Source of the DNA: an uncultured Poribacteria bacterium
Lineage (GTDB): Bacteria; Poribacteria; WGA-4E; PCPOR2b
Direction of reading: 5' to 3'
DNA: 64,000 nucleotides
Assembly: GCA_958296125.1 (NCBI GenBank)
Contig: OY282444.1
Coordinates: 4,249,623-4,313,622 of the forward strand
This document shows positions 14,911 to 23,427 of this stretch, piece by piece; position 1 is the first letter of the stretch; each line of letters opens with the position of its first letter. The notes below the pieces were generated by a model. The model was not told the DNA's origin and searched no databases. It was given only the letters and a program-made list of their open reading frames with translations. The translations under genes and the position numbers were made by a program.

Positions 14911-16053
14911 CTAAATGTATCCAGTCGATCCATCTGGACGAATTGGGCAGGTGCGTTGCCAATGGATATATTCGTTATCTGCGATGGCATCCTCATTCAC
15001 CTCCACACCGAAACCGGGGCGATCTCGCAACTCCAGATACCCATCTTTGGGTAGATAGGGTTCATCCAACCACTCATTCCATTCGGTCCCTGTTGGCAGG
15101 ATGTATTCAAGGATTTTGAAGTTGGGTGTTGATGCGGCAAAGTGGACGTTCACCGCGGTTGCCAAAGGTCCCATTGGATTGTGGGGAGCGATGGAGACAT
15201 AATGTGCTTCAGCGATGGCGGCAATCTTACGCATTTCGAGCAGTCCACCACAGACGCAGATGTCTGGTTGGATGATGTCTGCTCCCTGTGCAGCCATCAG
15301 GTTGAGAAATTCAAAGCGTGTGTAGAGGGATTCACCTGTTGCCAATGGGACTTGCATTTGGGAACGCAGGCGGGACCATGCGGGGATATGTTCGGGCCTG
15401 AGCGGTTCTTCGTAGAAATAGGGGTCATAAGGTGCTAGCGCATTGGATAATTGCAATGCACGAATCGGCTCAAAGATTTTGGCGTGCGGGTCGAATGCAA
15501 ACTCCCAGTCTGCCGGGGTGTGCTTGCGGATTCCCTCGAAATAGTCGGCGGCGGCAGCACACACCCTGCCCCACCGATTTGCGTCCGGATCAAGTGGATA
15601 GGGACTGGTTTTGAAGGCGGTAAAGCCCCACTCTTCGTTTAATTGGTGTGCCCTTTCGCCGACCTCCTGTCCATCGCGCCCTCCGATGCCGTGATAGATG
15701 CGGATACGATCGCGGGTAGTTCCGCCGAGGAGCATATAGACCGGAAGATTCGCAGCCTTACCGCTGATGTCCCACAAGGCGTGGTCAATGGCGGAGGTCA
15801 CTGCGAGGCCCGTGCCACCAGCGGGGAAGCGTAATTGCTGGTGAATCTTCATCATGATGTATTCGATACGACGTGGGTCTTCGCCCTTAATCATCTCAAA
15901 GATATAATCCGCAATGGGTTCAGCGGCGAGGTTCGGTCCGACAGAGTAGGATTCGCCCCACCCGTGGATCCCTTCGTCGGTCTCCACTTTGATCAGCCCC
16001 CTTGAGCGCCCACCGAAGCGCGCCATATAGGTTTTGATGTTTGTAATCTTCAT
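14911..16053 (-). CDS. Enolase-superfamily dehydratase (mandelate racemase/galactonate dehydratase-like)
   Basis: The 380-residue protein has the capping domain and TIM barrel of the enolase superfamily. Metal ligands are visible: D188 (FDPH), E215 (YFYEEP) and E241 (ATGES). H190 and H291 (APHNP), spaced as in D-galactonate dehydratase, are likely acid/base residues, with D264 behind H291. It probably dehydrates a sugar acid in the cytoplasm. The start is an ATG after GAAAGG. It is the first gene of the minus-strand catabolic block, more than 300 bases before the Rieske gene. The exact sugar acid cannot be assigned from sequence alone. Confidence 0.88.
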   Translation of the reverse strand: MKITNIKTYMARFGGRSRGLIKVETDEGIHGWGESYSVGPNLAAEPIADYIFEMIKGEDPRRIEYIMMKIHQQLRFPAGGTGLAVTSAIDHALWDISGKAANLPVYMLLGGTTRDRIRIYHGIGGRDGQEVGERAHQLNEEWGFTAFKTSPYPLDPDANRWGRVCAAAADYFEGIRKHTPADWEFAFDPHAKIFEPIRALQLSNALAPYDPYFYEEPLRPEHIPAWSRLRSQMQVPLATGESLYTRFEFLNLMAAQGADIIQPDICVCGGLLEMRKIAAIAEAHYVSIAPHNPMGPLATAVNVHFAASTPNFKILEYILPTGTEWNEWLDEPYLPKDGYLELRDRPGFGVEVNEDAIADNEYIHWQRTCPIRPDGSTGYI

Positions 16054-16154
16054 TGGTATTCTGGCCTTTCTTGAAAAGGATAGTGTTGCGTTCAGTCGTC
16101 ATCTAAAATGCTATCTTGGGTCCACTCGCATAATGCCCTCAAACGGGGTCTTTC

Positions 16155-16280
16155 TTAAGGCGAATTTTCTGATCCAATTTCAGTCGTTGCGGTGCTGATC
16201 TGCCGCCCCTTCCATACTTCCTGATAGGCAACTCCCAAATCGGTGGCAGCAAATGTCACCCTTCGGTTGTGTTCAAGATC
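16155..16280 (-). pseudogene. Possible short coding remnant
   Basis: A 41-residue open stretch with no start codon reads RRVTFAATDLGVAYQEVWKG and ends at a TAA (16155-16157). It looks protein-like, and may be the C-terminal end of a lost enzyme, but I do not recognise a family. The rest of the 16054-16436 interval shows nothing except the glpK promoter. Confidence 0.3.
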
Positions 16281-16367
16281 TCACTTTTGACAAAACCCCC
16301 TTTGAGCAGCTGCCCAAATTGTAATCTTAACCGCATCTTTTGTCAATCAATTTCCTGCAATTTCCTA

Positions 16368-16396
16368 TTGACGACACACTGGGTCTGTGTTATATT
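16368..16396 (+). promoter_or_regulatory. Promoter of glpK
   Basis: TTGACG (16368-16373), a 17-base spacer and TATATT (16391-16396) lie 40 bases before the glpK ATG. TGT directly before the -10 makes it an extended -10 promoter. Confidence 0.75.
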
Positions 16397-16436
16397 GAAA
16401 TGTAACATAGGCAAATTAGAGGTTGGGTAAAACAAC

Positions 16437-17924
16437 ATGGCACATCCCCCTTATATCCTTTCGATCGATCAAGGGACAACCGGATCGACGGTGCTACTCA
16501 TTGACGTGCGCGGGGAAATTGTCGCGCATGGCTACCGTGAATTCACGCAGCACTATCCTCGGCCCGGTTGGGTTGAGCACGATCCCATCGAGATTTGGGA
16601 AGTGACGCATCGGCTCATCGCGGATTTAATTGATGCGCGGGGGGTTGCAGATGAGATTGCAGCAATTGGGGTGACGAATCAACGGGAAACGACGGTGGTG
16701 TGGGAACGCGGGACCGGCTGCCCGATTCACCCTGCGATTGTGTGGCAGTGCCGTCGAACGTCGGATATCTGCGCGGAGCTGAAGGAACGCTTGTTGGAAG
16801 AGCGGGTGCGGGCGAAAACAGGGTTGGTGCTCGATCCTTACTTTTCGGCGACGAAGATTGCATGGATACTAGATCGGGTCGAGGGCGCGCGTGAGCGGGC
16901 TGAACGCGGTGAACTCGTATTTGGAACCATTGATACGTGGCTGCTATGGCATCTGACGGGGGGTGAGGTTCATGTGACCGACTACACAAACGCCTCCCGG
17001 ACGATGCTGTTCAATATCAACACACTCAGGTGGGATGACGAACTTTTGGATATGCTCCGCGTGCCGAAGTTTGTGCTGCCAGACGTGCAGGCTTCCGGAA
17101 GTATTTTCGGTAAGACGAGAAATATTGGCCCGTTGCCGGCGGGTATCCCCATTGCTGGAATTGCTGGAGATCAGCAGTCATCCCTATTTGGGCAGCTGTG
17201 TATACACGTCGGCATGGCGAAGAACACCTATGGCACTGGGTGTTTCCTGATGCTAAATACAGGTGAGCAGCGGGTCCATTCACAGTCCGGATTGTTGACG
17301 ACATTGGCATGCGGTCTCGATGAAACGCCGGTTTACGCGCTTGAGGGGAGTGTGTTTATTGCAGGGGCGGCGGTGCAGTGGCTCCGGGATGGCTTGCAGC
17401 TTATTGACACTGCCGCAGAGACAGAAGCGATTGCCACCAGCGTTCCGGATTCAGACGGTGTTTTCGTGGTTCCTGCCTTTACAGGGCTCGGCGCACCTTA
17501 CTGGGACGCGGATGTGCAAGGCGCAATACTTGGCTTAACACGGGGCACAACCCGCGCCCATATTGTCCGGGCGACGTTGGAATCGATCGCCCTGCAAACG
17601 GCGGATGTCGTTACGGCGATGCACACCGACGCAGGAGTTGAACTGGATCGGCTGCGCGTTGATGGCGGCGCGGTTGCGAACAATTTTTTGATGCAGTTTC
17701 AGGCAGATATATTGGGTATTGATATAGAACGCCCGTCACGAATTGAAACGACAGGGCTTGGTGCGGGGTATTTGGCAGGGTTAACCGTCGGGGTGTGGAA
17801 TGAGATTCACGAATTGGAATCCCATCGGAAAATTGACACAGTTTTTTCGCCGCAGATCGAGGCCAACCAAAGGCAAGAAAAACTTGACGGTTGGAAGAAT
17901 GCTGTCCGAAGGGTCATGAGCTAA
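16437..17924 (+). CDS. glpK: Glycerol kinase
   Basis: This 495-residue FGGY kinase phosphorylates glycerol to sn-glycerol 3-phosphate using ATP. The N-terminus SIDQGTTGSTVLL, the NQRETTVVW segment and the GTIDTWLLWHLTGG block are all typical, and the length equals the family norm. The second-half motifs YWDADVQGAILGLTRGT and DGGAVANNFLMQ are intact. A strong extended -10 promoter precedes it, and AGAGG sits before the ATG. No glycerol facilitator or glycerol 3-phosphate dehydrogenase lies beside it. The next gene, a histidine kinase, starts one base after the stop codon and is probably translated by coupling. Confidence 0.97.
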   Translation: MAHPPYILSIDQGTTGSTVLLIDVRGEIVAHGYREFTQHYPRPGWVEHDPIEIWEVTHRLIADLIDARGVADEIAAIGVTNQRETTVVWERGTGCPIHPAIVWQCRRTSDICAELKERLLEERVRAKTGLVLDPYFSATKIAWILDRVEGARERAERGELVFGTIDTWLLWHLTGGEVHVTDYTNASRTMLFNINTLRWDDELLDMLRVPKFVLPDVQASGSIFGKTRNIGPLPAGIPIAGIAGDQQSSLFGQLCIHVGMAKNTYGTGCFLMLNTGEQRVHSQSGLLTTLACGLDETPVYALEGSVFIAGAAVQWLRDGLQLIDTAAETEAIATSVPDSDGVFVVPAFTGLGAPYWDADVQGAILGLTRGTTRAHIVRATLESIALQTADVVTAMHTDAGVELDRLRVDGGAVANNFLMQFQADILGIDIERPSRIETTGLGAGYLAGLTVGVWNEIHELESHRKIDTVFSPQIEANQRQEKLDGWKNAVRRVMS

Positions 17925-17925
17925 C

Positions 17926-19425
17926 ATGCGTTTACAGTGGAAGTATGCCCTGATTATCAACCTATCGGTTTTAACGATTCTGGCTGCCTTCTACATACTC
18001 GTTGATATTAAAGCGGTAGACGACCTTGGCGATCTCTACGAAACGGGCATCAGACGCGGCGTGACTTTCAAAGGGATTGCAGAGAAGACCATTCGTCCCC
18101 TTGTTGAATCGAAAATTGAGCCGCTACAGCAGTTGTATAGAGAAGAGCTCGAACATGCGCTCCGAGAACTGAAGGCGCAAAAACCTAATGAGATGCGAGA
18201 TGTTTTGGACATTAATGTGACCTACGGAATCGATACGAAGATTCAGGCGAGTTTAATTCCGAACAAAGACGCGGACGACTATATCAATTTAACCGCCGAC
18301 GATCTGCGTGAAATTAGGAAGAACGGCTTTGAGCTCTACAAGACCCCCCGAATTAACGGCGGGGAGGCGACAGCGGTTATTATTCCCTACTTGGCGCGGG
18401 TTATTGGAAAAGATTATTTTGAAGAGCAGATTACGGGATTTATTCAGGTCCTTTTCGCAGGGCCCGATTTCGCTAGCTATGTCTACCGTCTCCGTTTTAT
18501 GCTCCTGATTTCTATCATCTTCGTGAGTGTGCTGCTGGTCATCGTCATTGATATGATGACGACTCGCTTGGTTATTCGCCCGCTTCAAGGTATGATGGAG
18601 ATTATCAGACGTGCAGAAGCTGGGGCCCCCGAATCTCTGCCTCAGTCCTATGCCTCTGACGAGATCGGGAGCGTGACTTACAGTCTCGTGCGGATGTTGA
18701 GGCAACTGACAGGGGTGCACTCGAAGCGGATCGCCGCACTTCAACAGTTTGCCGCAGGGGTTGCCCATGAAATCCGTAACCCGCTAAATACGATTGGAAT
18801 GACCTCTCAATACCTGCGAGATCTCTTTTCACACGACAACATCAAAGCCAGCGACATCAAAGAAGCCCAAGACCTCCTCAATATTGTTAACTTTGAAATC
18901 CAACAGCTGAAGCGGATTTCTGAGCAGTTTGTGACATTGAATCGTCCCAAAACGCTTGATTTGAAACTCACGGATCTCAACACGCTCATGGACCAAGTCA
19001 TCGCAGAATTTAAGCTCATGACCGAAAATGCCAAAGTTGAGGTTATCACCAACTACACTGATTTACCCCACCTCCAACTCGATAGTGGGTTGATTCGGCA
19101 GACGCTTTTCAACCTGATACAGAACAGCATTCAAGCCATGCCCAAGGGCGGCAGGATTTACATTACAACGCAGCCGGTTCAGACACTCGCCGGTCACGGA
19201 ATCGAGATTGAGATCCGTGATACCGGTGTTGGGATTTCCCCCGAGATTCAAGAACGGATTTTTGATGCTTACTTCACCACGAGGGAGAGTGAGGGGGGAA
19301 TGGGACTTGGGCTCGCACTCGCACACCAGATTATTACAGCGCACCGGGGAAAGATTGAACTCAAAAGCCAGGTCGGGATGGGAACCGCATTTCAGATTTA
19401 CCTACCTATTAAGAGCTCCCATTAG
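17926..19425 (+). CDS. Sensor histidine kinase
   Basis: The 499-residue sensor has a membrane segment at about 7-26, an extracytoplasmic sensing region of ~160 residues, a second membrane segment at about 189-211, a HAMP linker, a HisKA domain with H281 in VAHEIRNPLN, and a HATPase domain with NSIQAMPKGG, DTGVGISPE and GMGLGLALA. All kinase boxes appear intact. It starts one base after glpK and is followed, after 146 bases, by a sigma-54 response regulator, its obvious partner. The signal it senses is unknown; proximity to glpK is not strong evidence for glycerol. Confidence 0.93.
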   Translation: MRLQWKYALIINLSVLTILAAFYILVDIKAVDDLGDLYETGIRRGVTFKGIAEKTIRPLVESKIEPLQQLYREELEHALRELKAQKPNEMRDVLDINVTYGIDTKIQASLIPNKDADDYINLTADDLREIRKNGFELYKTPRINGGEATAVIIPYLARVIGKDYFEEQITGFIQVLFAGPDFASYVYRLRFMLLISIIFVSVLLVIVIDMMTTRLVIRPLQGMMEIIRRAEAGAPESLPQSYASDEIGSVTYSLVRMLRQLTGVHSKRIAALQQFAAGVAHEIRNPLNTIGMTSQYLRDLFSHDNIKASDIKEAQDLLNIVNFEIQQLKRISEQFVTLNRPKTLDLKLTDLNTLMDQVIAEFKLMTENAKVEVITNYTDLPHLQLDSGLIRQTLFNLIQNSIQAMPKGGRIYITTQPVQTLAGHGIEIEIRDTGVGISPEIQERIFDAYFTTRESEGGMGLGLALAHQIITAHRGKIELKSQVGMGTAFQIYLPIKSSH

Positions 19426-19530
19426 CCCCCATCCGATGAATCTGTAAGCTTTGACATACGCTCTGCCCAACCCCCAACCCTCTTATTAGGGGGCTTTCCC
19501 TTCGCAGGGGTTGGACGAGGTTTTAGATCG

Positions 19531-19560
19531 AAAGATTTTGATAAGAAAGATTTTGATAAG
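19531..19560. repeat. 15-bp perfect tandem duplication before the response regulator
   Basis: AAAGATTTTGATAAG occurs twice in succession (19531-19545 and 19546-19560), directly before the Shine-Dalgarno GGAGGAG of the response regulator gene. It lengthens the leader and may tune translation. Confidence 0.85.
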
Positions 19561-19571
19561 GAGGAGTAGGC

Positions 19572-20954
19572 ATGCCATCAATACTGATTGTCGATGATGA
19601 CCAGGGTCAACGGACGGTTTTGCAGACGATATTGAAGCGCGAAAACTACACGATAGAGACGGCTGAAAATGGCATTGTTGCCCTCGAAAAAATTAAAGAT
19701 AACCTATTTGATGTCGTTGTCAGCGATATGCGGATGGCTCAGATGTCAGGGCGAGAACTGCTTTATGAAATCAAAAGGCGAGATCCGGACCTCCCTGTGC
19801 TGATTGTCACCGCTTACGCTGAGGTGAACGATGCCGTAGATCTGGTGGCGCGTGAGGGGGCATTCTATTATCTTGAAAAACCGATCCAGATTGATACCCT
19901 CAAAAAGGAGATTAAACGTGCCATTGAGATGCGGCACGGCTTAACAGCTGATGAATCTAACGACGAAACACCTGTTCCGGAGATTCATTTTGAGGGAATC
20001 ATTGGTCAAAGTGATTGCATGCGTCAACTGTTCAGAACTATGTCTCGAATCATTCATCGCGGTGTCAATCAGGTGCTGATCTCCGGTAACACGGGCACGG
20101 GGAAGGGACTGGTTGCGAAAGCAATTCATGAGTATGGAAAACGTAAGGCCAAGCCATTCTTACAGATAAACTGTGGGGCTGTGCCGGATACTCTGATTGA
20201 AAGTGAACTCTTCGGGCATGAAAAAGGTGCATTTACTGACGCTTATCGACAGAAGGTGGGCGTATTTGAAGCGGCAAATGGCGGGACCGTCTTTTTAGAT
20301 GAAATTAGCGATATTTCTGTGCACATGCAGAGTAAACTGCTCCATGTTTTGCACGAAAGGGAGCTCATGCGCGTCGGGGGTGTGAGGCGGATTAAAGTTG
20401 ATGTGTGCATCCTCGCTGCGACCAATACAGATTTGCAAGCCGCTGTTGATGAGGGGAAGTTTCGTGCAGACCTATTCTTCCGTTTGAACGTCATTCCGCT
20501 TCGCATTCCTTTACTCCGAGAACGGAGCGAGGACATCGGGCTTTTGGTCGATTTCTTCCTCCAGAAGTTCGGACAAGAATACCCCGATGCTGAACCGAAG
20601 CGCGTGACACCGAGGGCGAGGTCTGCACTTCGGCGGTATGAGTGGCCGGGGAATGTGCGTCAACTTGAGAATTATCTGCACAGAATCTTTGTGCTGTCCG
20701 AAAGCGAGGTCATTGACCTTGAAGAGCTCCCGCCTGAACTTTCGGACAGTTCATTGCCCCCAGGGGATTTTCCCGTAGAAATTCCAGCGGATGGGGTTGC
20801 ACTTGAAGAGATTGTGAAGGAGTACATTCGGGTTGCCTTAACCCAAACCGGTGGCAACCAAACCCAAGCCGCTGGGCTTTTGGGAATCTCCCGCCGCCGG
20901 CTTCAGAACCGAATGCAGAACTACGGATTTAGTAGCAGGGATTTTAAGGATTGA
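19572..20954 (+). CDS. Sigma-54-dependent response regulator (NtrC family)
   Basis: The 460-residue activator has a receiver domain with the phosphorylated D52 and conserved T80 and K103. A central AAA+ domain follows, with Walker A (NTGTGKG), and then a C-terminal Fis-type helix-turn-helix (GGNQTQAAGLLGISRRRLQNR). The loop that contacts sigma-54 reads GAFTDA (219-224) instead of the classical GAFTGA, a variant found in other members. GGAGGAG precedes the ATG. It pairs with the histidine kinase upstream and should activate sigma-54 promoters when phosphorylated. The target genes cannot be told from this window. Confidence 0.94.
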   Translation: MPSILIVDDDQGQRTVLQTILKRENYTIETAENGIVALEKIKDNLFDVVVSDMRMAQMSGRELLYEIKRRDPDLPVLIVTAYAEVNDAVDLVAREGAFYYLEKPIQIDTLKKEIKRAIEMRHGLTADESNDETPVPEIHFEGIIGQSDCMRQLFRTMSRIIHRGVNQVLISGNTGTGKGLVAKAIHEYGKRKAKPFLQINCGAVPDTLIESELFGHEKGAFTDAYRQKVGVFEAANGGTVFLDEISDISVHMQSKLLHVLHERELMRVGGVRRIKVDVCILAATNTDLQAAVDEGKFRADLFFRLNVIPLRIPLLRERSEDIGLLVDFFLQKFGQEYPDAEPKRVTPRARSALRRYEWPGNVRQLENYLHRIFVLSESEVIDLEELPPELSDSSLPPGDFPVEIPADGVALEEIVKEYIRVALTQTGGNQTQAAGLLGISRRRLQNRMQNYGFSSRDFKD

Positions 20955-21241
20955 GGTCAGGCGGGGGTTCTTCGCTCAATACGTGAGTAATGCAACCATG
21001 GCCGTTGAAATCGTATTTTCCCCCATGATAAAATCTAATCTAGCAGGTGCCCCCATGATTTCCCGCCGAGCGGGGCACCCCCGACTAACCCCCTCAAAGC
21101 AGTCCCCCAACCCCCCAAAGTAGCCCCCTTATCAGGGGGATAACCCCCTCACTGGTCTTCGGAACGGACGATCTATCGGGGCATGTTTGGGCTTTAGACC
21201 TAAAGGATTTTAGGTAAATTTCTATTCGGCTCATTTCAAGA
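20955..21241. other. Non-coding stretch with GC-rich hairpins
   Basis: No coding frame is supported. Present are runs of C-rich sequence, a CCCCCT-TATC-AGGGGG hairpin near 21125-21140 and an ACCTAAA-GGAT-TTTAGGT hairpin at 21198-21215. Neither has a T-tract that would make it a standard terminator, though the first could still end the response regulator transcript. Confidence 0.55.
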
Positions 21242-21270
21242 TTGACACAGCTGATGGTAAATGCTACAAT
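21242..21270 (+). promoter_or_regulatory. Promoter of the CNNM/CBS gene
   Basis: TTGACA (21242-21247) and TACAAT (21265-21270) are 17 bases apart with TGC before the -10, an almost ideal extended promoter. It lies 65 bases before the ATG. Confidence 0.78.
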
Positions 21271-21334
21271 GAATCGCTAAATCGATCTAAACGAAAGGGC
21301 AACCTGAACGACTGCATGAAAGGAAAATCCAATA

Positions 21335-22345
21335 ATGTTGGTGCTACCTATAACTATTGGAATCGTCTTGCTCTCTTCTGCTATCTGTTCTGGATCTGAA
21401 GCGGCGTTGTTTTCGGTTCCGCTAGTTAAAGTTCGACAGTTGGCTGAATCAAAGCGGCCTGAAGCACTAGCCCTGCTGTCCATCCGCGAGCAGATGAATC
21501 GCCCAATCGCGACCGTCGTAATTCTCAACAATATCGCTAATATTGTTGGAACTACGGTTGTGAGTGTGGTCGCAGATTCTGTCTTGGGGAGCCAATGGTT
21601 GGGTTTAGTTACAGGTATATTTACCTTCTTAGTGATACTCCTTTCAGAGATCATCCCCAAAACGGTTGGTGAGCGATACTCAGAGCAGATTTCTCTAATT
21701 GTTGCTCGTCCCGTTGCCGGATTGACCCGAATTTTGACCCCCTTAGTGTGGTGTATTGAGAGAATTACGACCCCTTTAACGACAGGCGCGAACACCTTCA
21801 CAACGGATGAGGCAGAGATAAAATTAATGGCAAAAATTGGGCAAGAGGAAGGAACGATTGAGAATGCCGAATCTGAAATGATCGGAAAGATATTCAATCT
21901 GAATGATATGACAGCTGCCGACCTAATGACACCGAGGGTGGTGATGACATACCTAAAAGGTGCCTTAACGCTCTCCGAGGCAAAAGAAGAGATTCTAGTT
22001 TCTCAACATAGCCGAATGATTGTGATTGGAGAGACACAGGATCAGGTCATCGGAGTTGCTTTGAAGAACGAATTGTTGGCGGCGATTATCCAAGGGAAAT
22101 TGGATCAATCCATCTCAAATTTTGCTCATGAGGTGCATTTTGTATTGGGACGAAAGCGTGCCAATCAGCTGTTGTTAATGTTCCAGCAGACTCGCCAGCA
22201 TTTAACCGTTGTTGTTGATGAATATGGGGGGGTGTCAGGGGTGGTAACGCTTGAAGATGTGCTAGAAGTCCTCACAGGTGAACTAGTTGATGAAACCGAT
22301 ACAATCGTTGATTTGCAAGAGTTCGCTCGAAAAAGGAGGCATTAG
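21335..22345 (+). CDS. CNNM (DUF21)/CBS-pair membrane protein
   Basis: The 336-residue protein has the CNNM/DUF21 membrane domain (about 1-140, three to four hydrophobic helices with the signature SGSEAALFSV and SEIIPKTVGE) followed by a cytoplasmic CBS pair (LMTPRVVMTYL and VVVDEYGGVSGVVTLEDVLE). The family is linked to magnesium or cation transport and to the CorC/HlyC group. It lacks the extra C-terminal CorC/HlyC domain and is shorter than most members. A strong promoter lies upstream, and AAAGGA precedes the ATG. Downstream is a remnant of another gene on the opposite strand. Confidence 0.87.
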   Translation: MLVLPITIGIVLLSSAICSGSEAALFSVPLVKVRQLAESKRPEALALLSIREQMNRPIATVVILNNIANIVGTTVVSVVADSVLGSQWLGLVTGIFTFLVILLSEIIPKTVGERYSEQISLIVARPVAGLTRILTPLVWCIERITTPLTTGANTFTTDEAEIKLMAKIGQEEGTIENAESEMIGKIFNLNDMTAADLMTPRVVMTYLKGALTLSEAKEEILVSQHSRMIVIGETQDQVIGVALKNELLAAIIQGKLDQSISNFAHEVHFVLGRKRANQLLLMFQQTRQHLTVVVDEYGGVSGVVTLEDVLEVLTGELVDETDTIVDLQEFARKRRH

Positions 22346-22352
22346 CGGCATC

Positions 22353-22613
22353 TCAACTCCACGGTAGGGGGTGACCCACACGAATAGGTGCGGGGAACCG
22401 ACTCATAACATCAACTGGCACCCCCTTGTCGGCGGATTCAAAGATGCGTTCGCAGATTTCCAGCACATGCCGGGCGTGTTTCCCTGAACACCGCACGGGT
22501 CGATCATTCCGAATTGCGTCTGCAAAGTCCGAGGGACCCTTGCCCCAATCTAAACCCTCGTCCGCGCCTTCCGGGGAAACCTCAACTTCCCAACCGTCCC
22601 GCCAAAGTTTCCA
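22353..22613 (-). pseudogene. C-terminal remnant of a Gfo/Idh/MocA-type oxidoreductase
   Basis: On the minus strand a stop-free frame of about 86 residues ends at TGA (22353-22355). It reads as the C-terminus of a Gfo/Idh/MocA enzyme: WKLWRDGWEVEV, then FADAIRNDRPVRCSGKHA, RHVLEICERIFESADKG and a final GHPLPWS. There is no start codon or N-terminal Rossmann domain, because the frame runs into the leader of rimI at its upstream end. It therefore appears to be a truncated relic lying between two unrelated genes. Confidence 0.7.
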
Positions 22614-22630
22614 AAGGAGAGAAATAAAGG

Positions 22631-23137
22631 TTGAAAAGTATCAAGGTAAAACTGCCATTCCCAGGTGTTGAGATTGATTACATGCAAGAAAGTGATCTGC
22701 CGGCGGTGATGGAGATTGAACGGCGTTCATTCTCCTGTCCGTGGGCTGAAGCCTCGTTTCGTGAGGGATTGAGTCGGGGGAACCGTCATGTTCACTTTCT
22801 CGTCACCCGTCATCACCAACATCCGATTGCGTTTATTAATTTTTGGGTTGTAGAAGACGAGGGGCAGATTGCAAACTTCGCTGTTTCTCCCGACTACCGA
22901 AATCGAGGTGTTGGTAAATACCTGTTTGCGGAATCACTTGCCCATATCCGAAAACTGGGCGGCGATCGTGTCTTTTTGGAGGTGCGAGTGAGCAACATAC
23001 AGGCGCAGTCTCTCTACAGACAATTTGGGTTTCGGATTGTTTCTATTCGAGAGAAGTATTATATGGACGATCATGAAGATGCCTACGTTTTTGGACTTTC
23101 TAACCTTGGGGCACGAATCGTTGAGACAGGAAGATAG
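22631..23137 (+). CDS. rimI: Ribosomal protein S18-alanine N-acetyltransferase-like GNAT protein
   Basis: This 168-residue GNAT acetyltransferase resembles RimI, which acetylates the N-terminal alanine of ribosomal protein S18. Visible are the motif A acetyl-CoA loop (RNRGVGKYL), the preceding strand IANFAVSPDY, FLEVRVSNIQAQSLYRQFGF and the DAYVF C-terminus. The start is a TTG at 22631 with AAGGAG 10 bases upstream. The first ATG, at 22682, would remove the first beta strand, and a TAA at 22625 rules out a longer form. RimI itself is inferred; other GNAT targets are possible. Confidence 0.8.
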   Translation: MKSIKVKLPFPGVEIDYMQESDLPAVMEIERRSFSCPWAEASFREGLSRGNRHVHFLVTRHHQHPIAFINFWVVEDEGQIANFAVSPDYRNRGVGKYLFAESLAHIRKLGGDRVFLEVRVSNIQAQSLYRQFGFRIVSIREKYYMDDHEDAYVFGLSNLGARIVETGR

Positions 23138-23140
23138 CAT

Positions 23141-23164
23141 AGCAATAAGTGATCAACTATTGCT
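23141..23164 (+). terminator. Weak hairpin after rimI
   Basis: AGCAATA (23141-23147) pairs with TATTGCT (23158-23164) across a 10-base loop and is followed by GTTTAG. The stem is AT-rich and the T-run short, so it is a weak terminator at best. The remaining ~260 bases before the SAM hydrolase show nothing else clear. Confidence 0.35.
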
Positions 23165-23427
23165 GTTTAGTCTATCATAGGAATCCCAATGGTTTAGCGT
23201 TGGGAGTAGTCAATAAAGAGAATGGTTATCCTTCGATAGATTGAGATACTCAATTCGCTTAGAAACCGCCCCCGCCCCTACGATTTCTCTTCGGGTTTTA
23301 CATTTTTTTTATGAGTCCCGTGGGTCGGTCTTCCTAGCCCGACTACACGCATGGCCCCCTGATTTTCAAGTTTCGTGCATCAAGTTTCCCGCGCTTTTTA
23401 ACTGTAATAGAAAGGAGTTGCGATACG

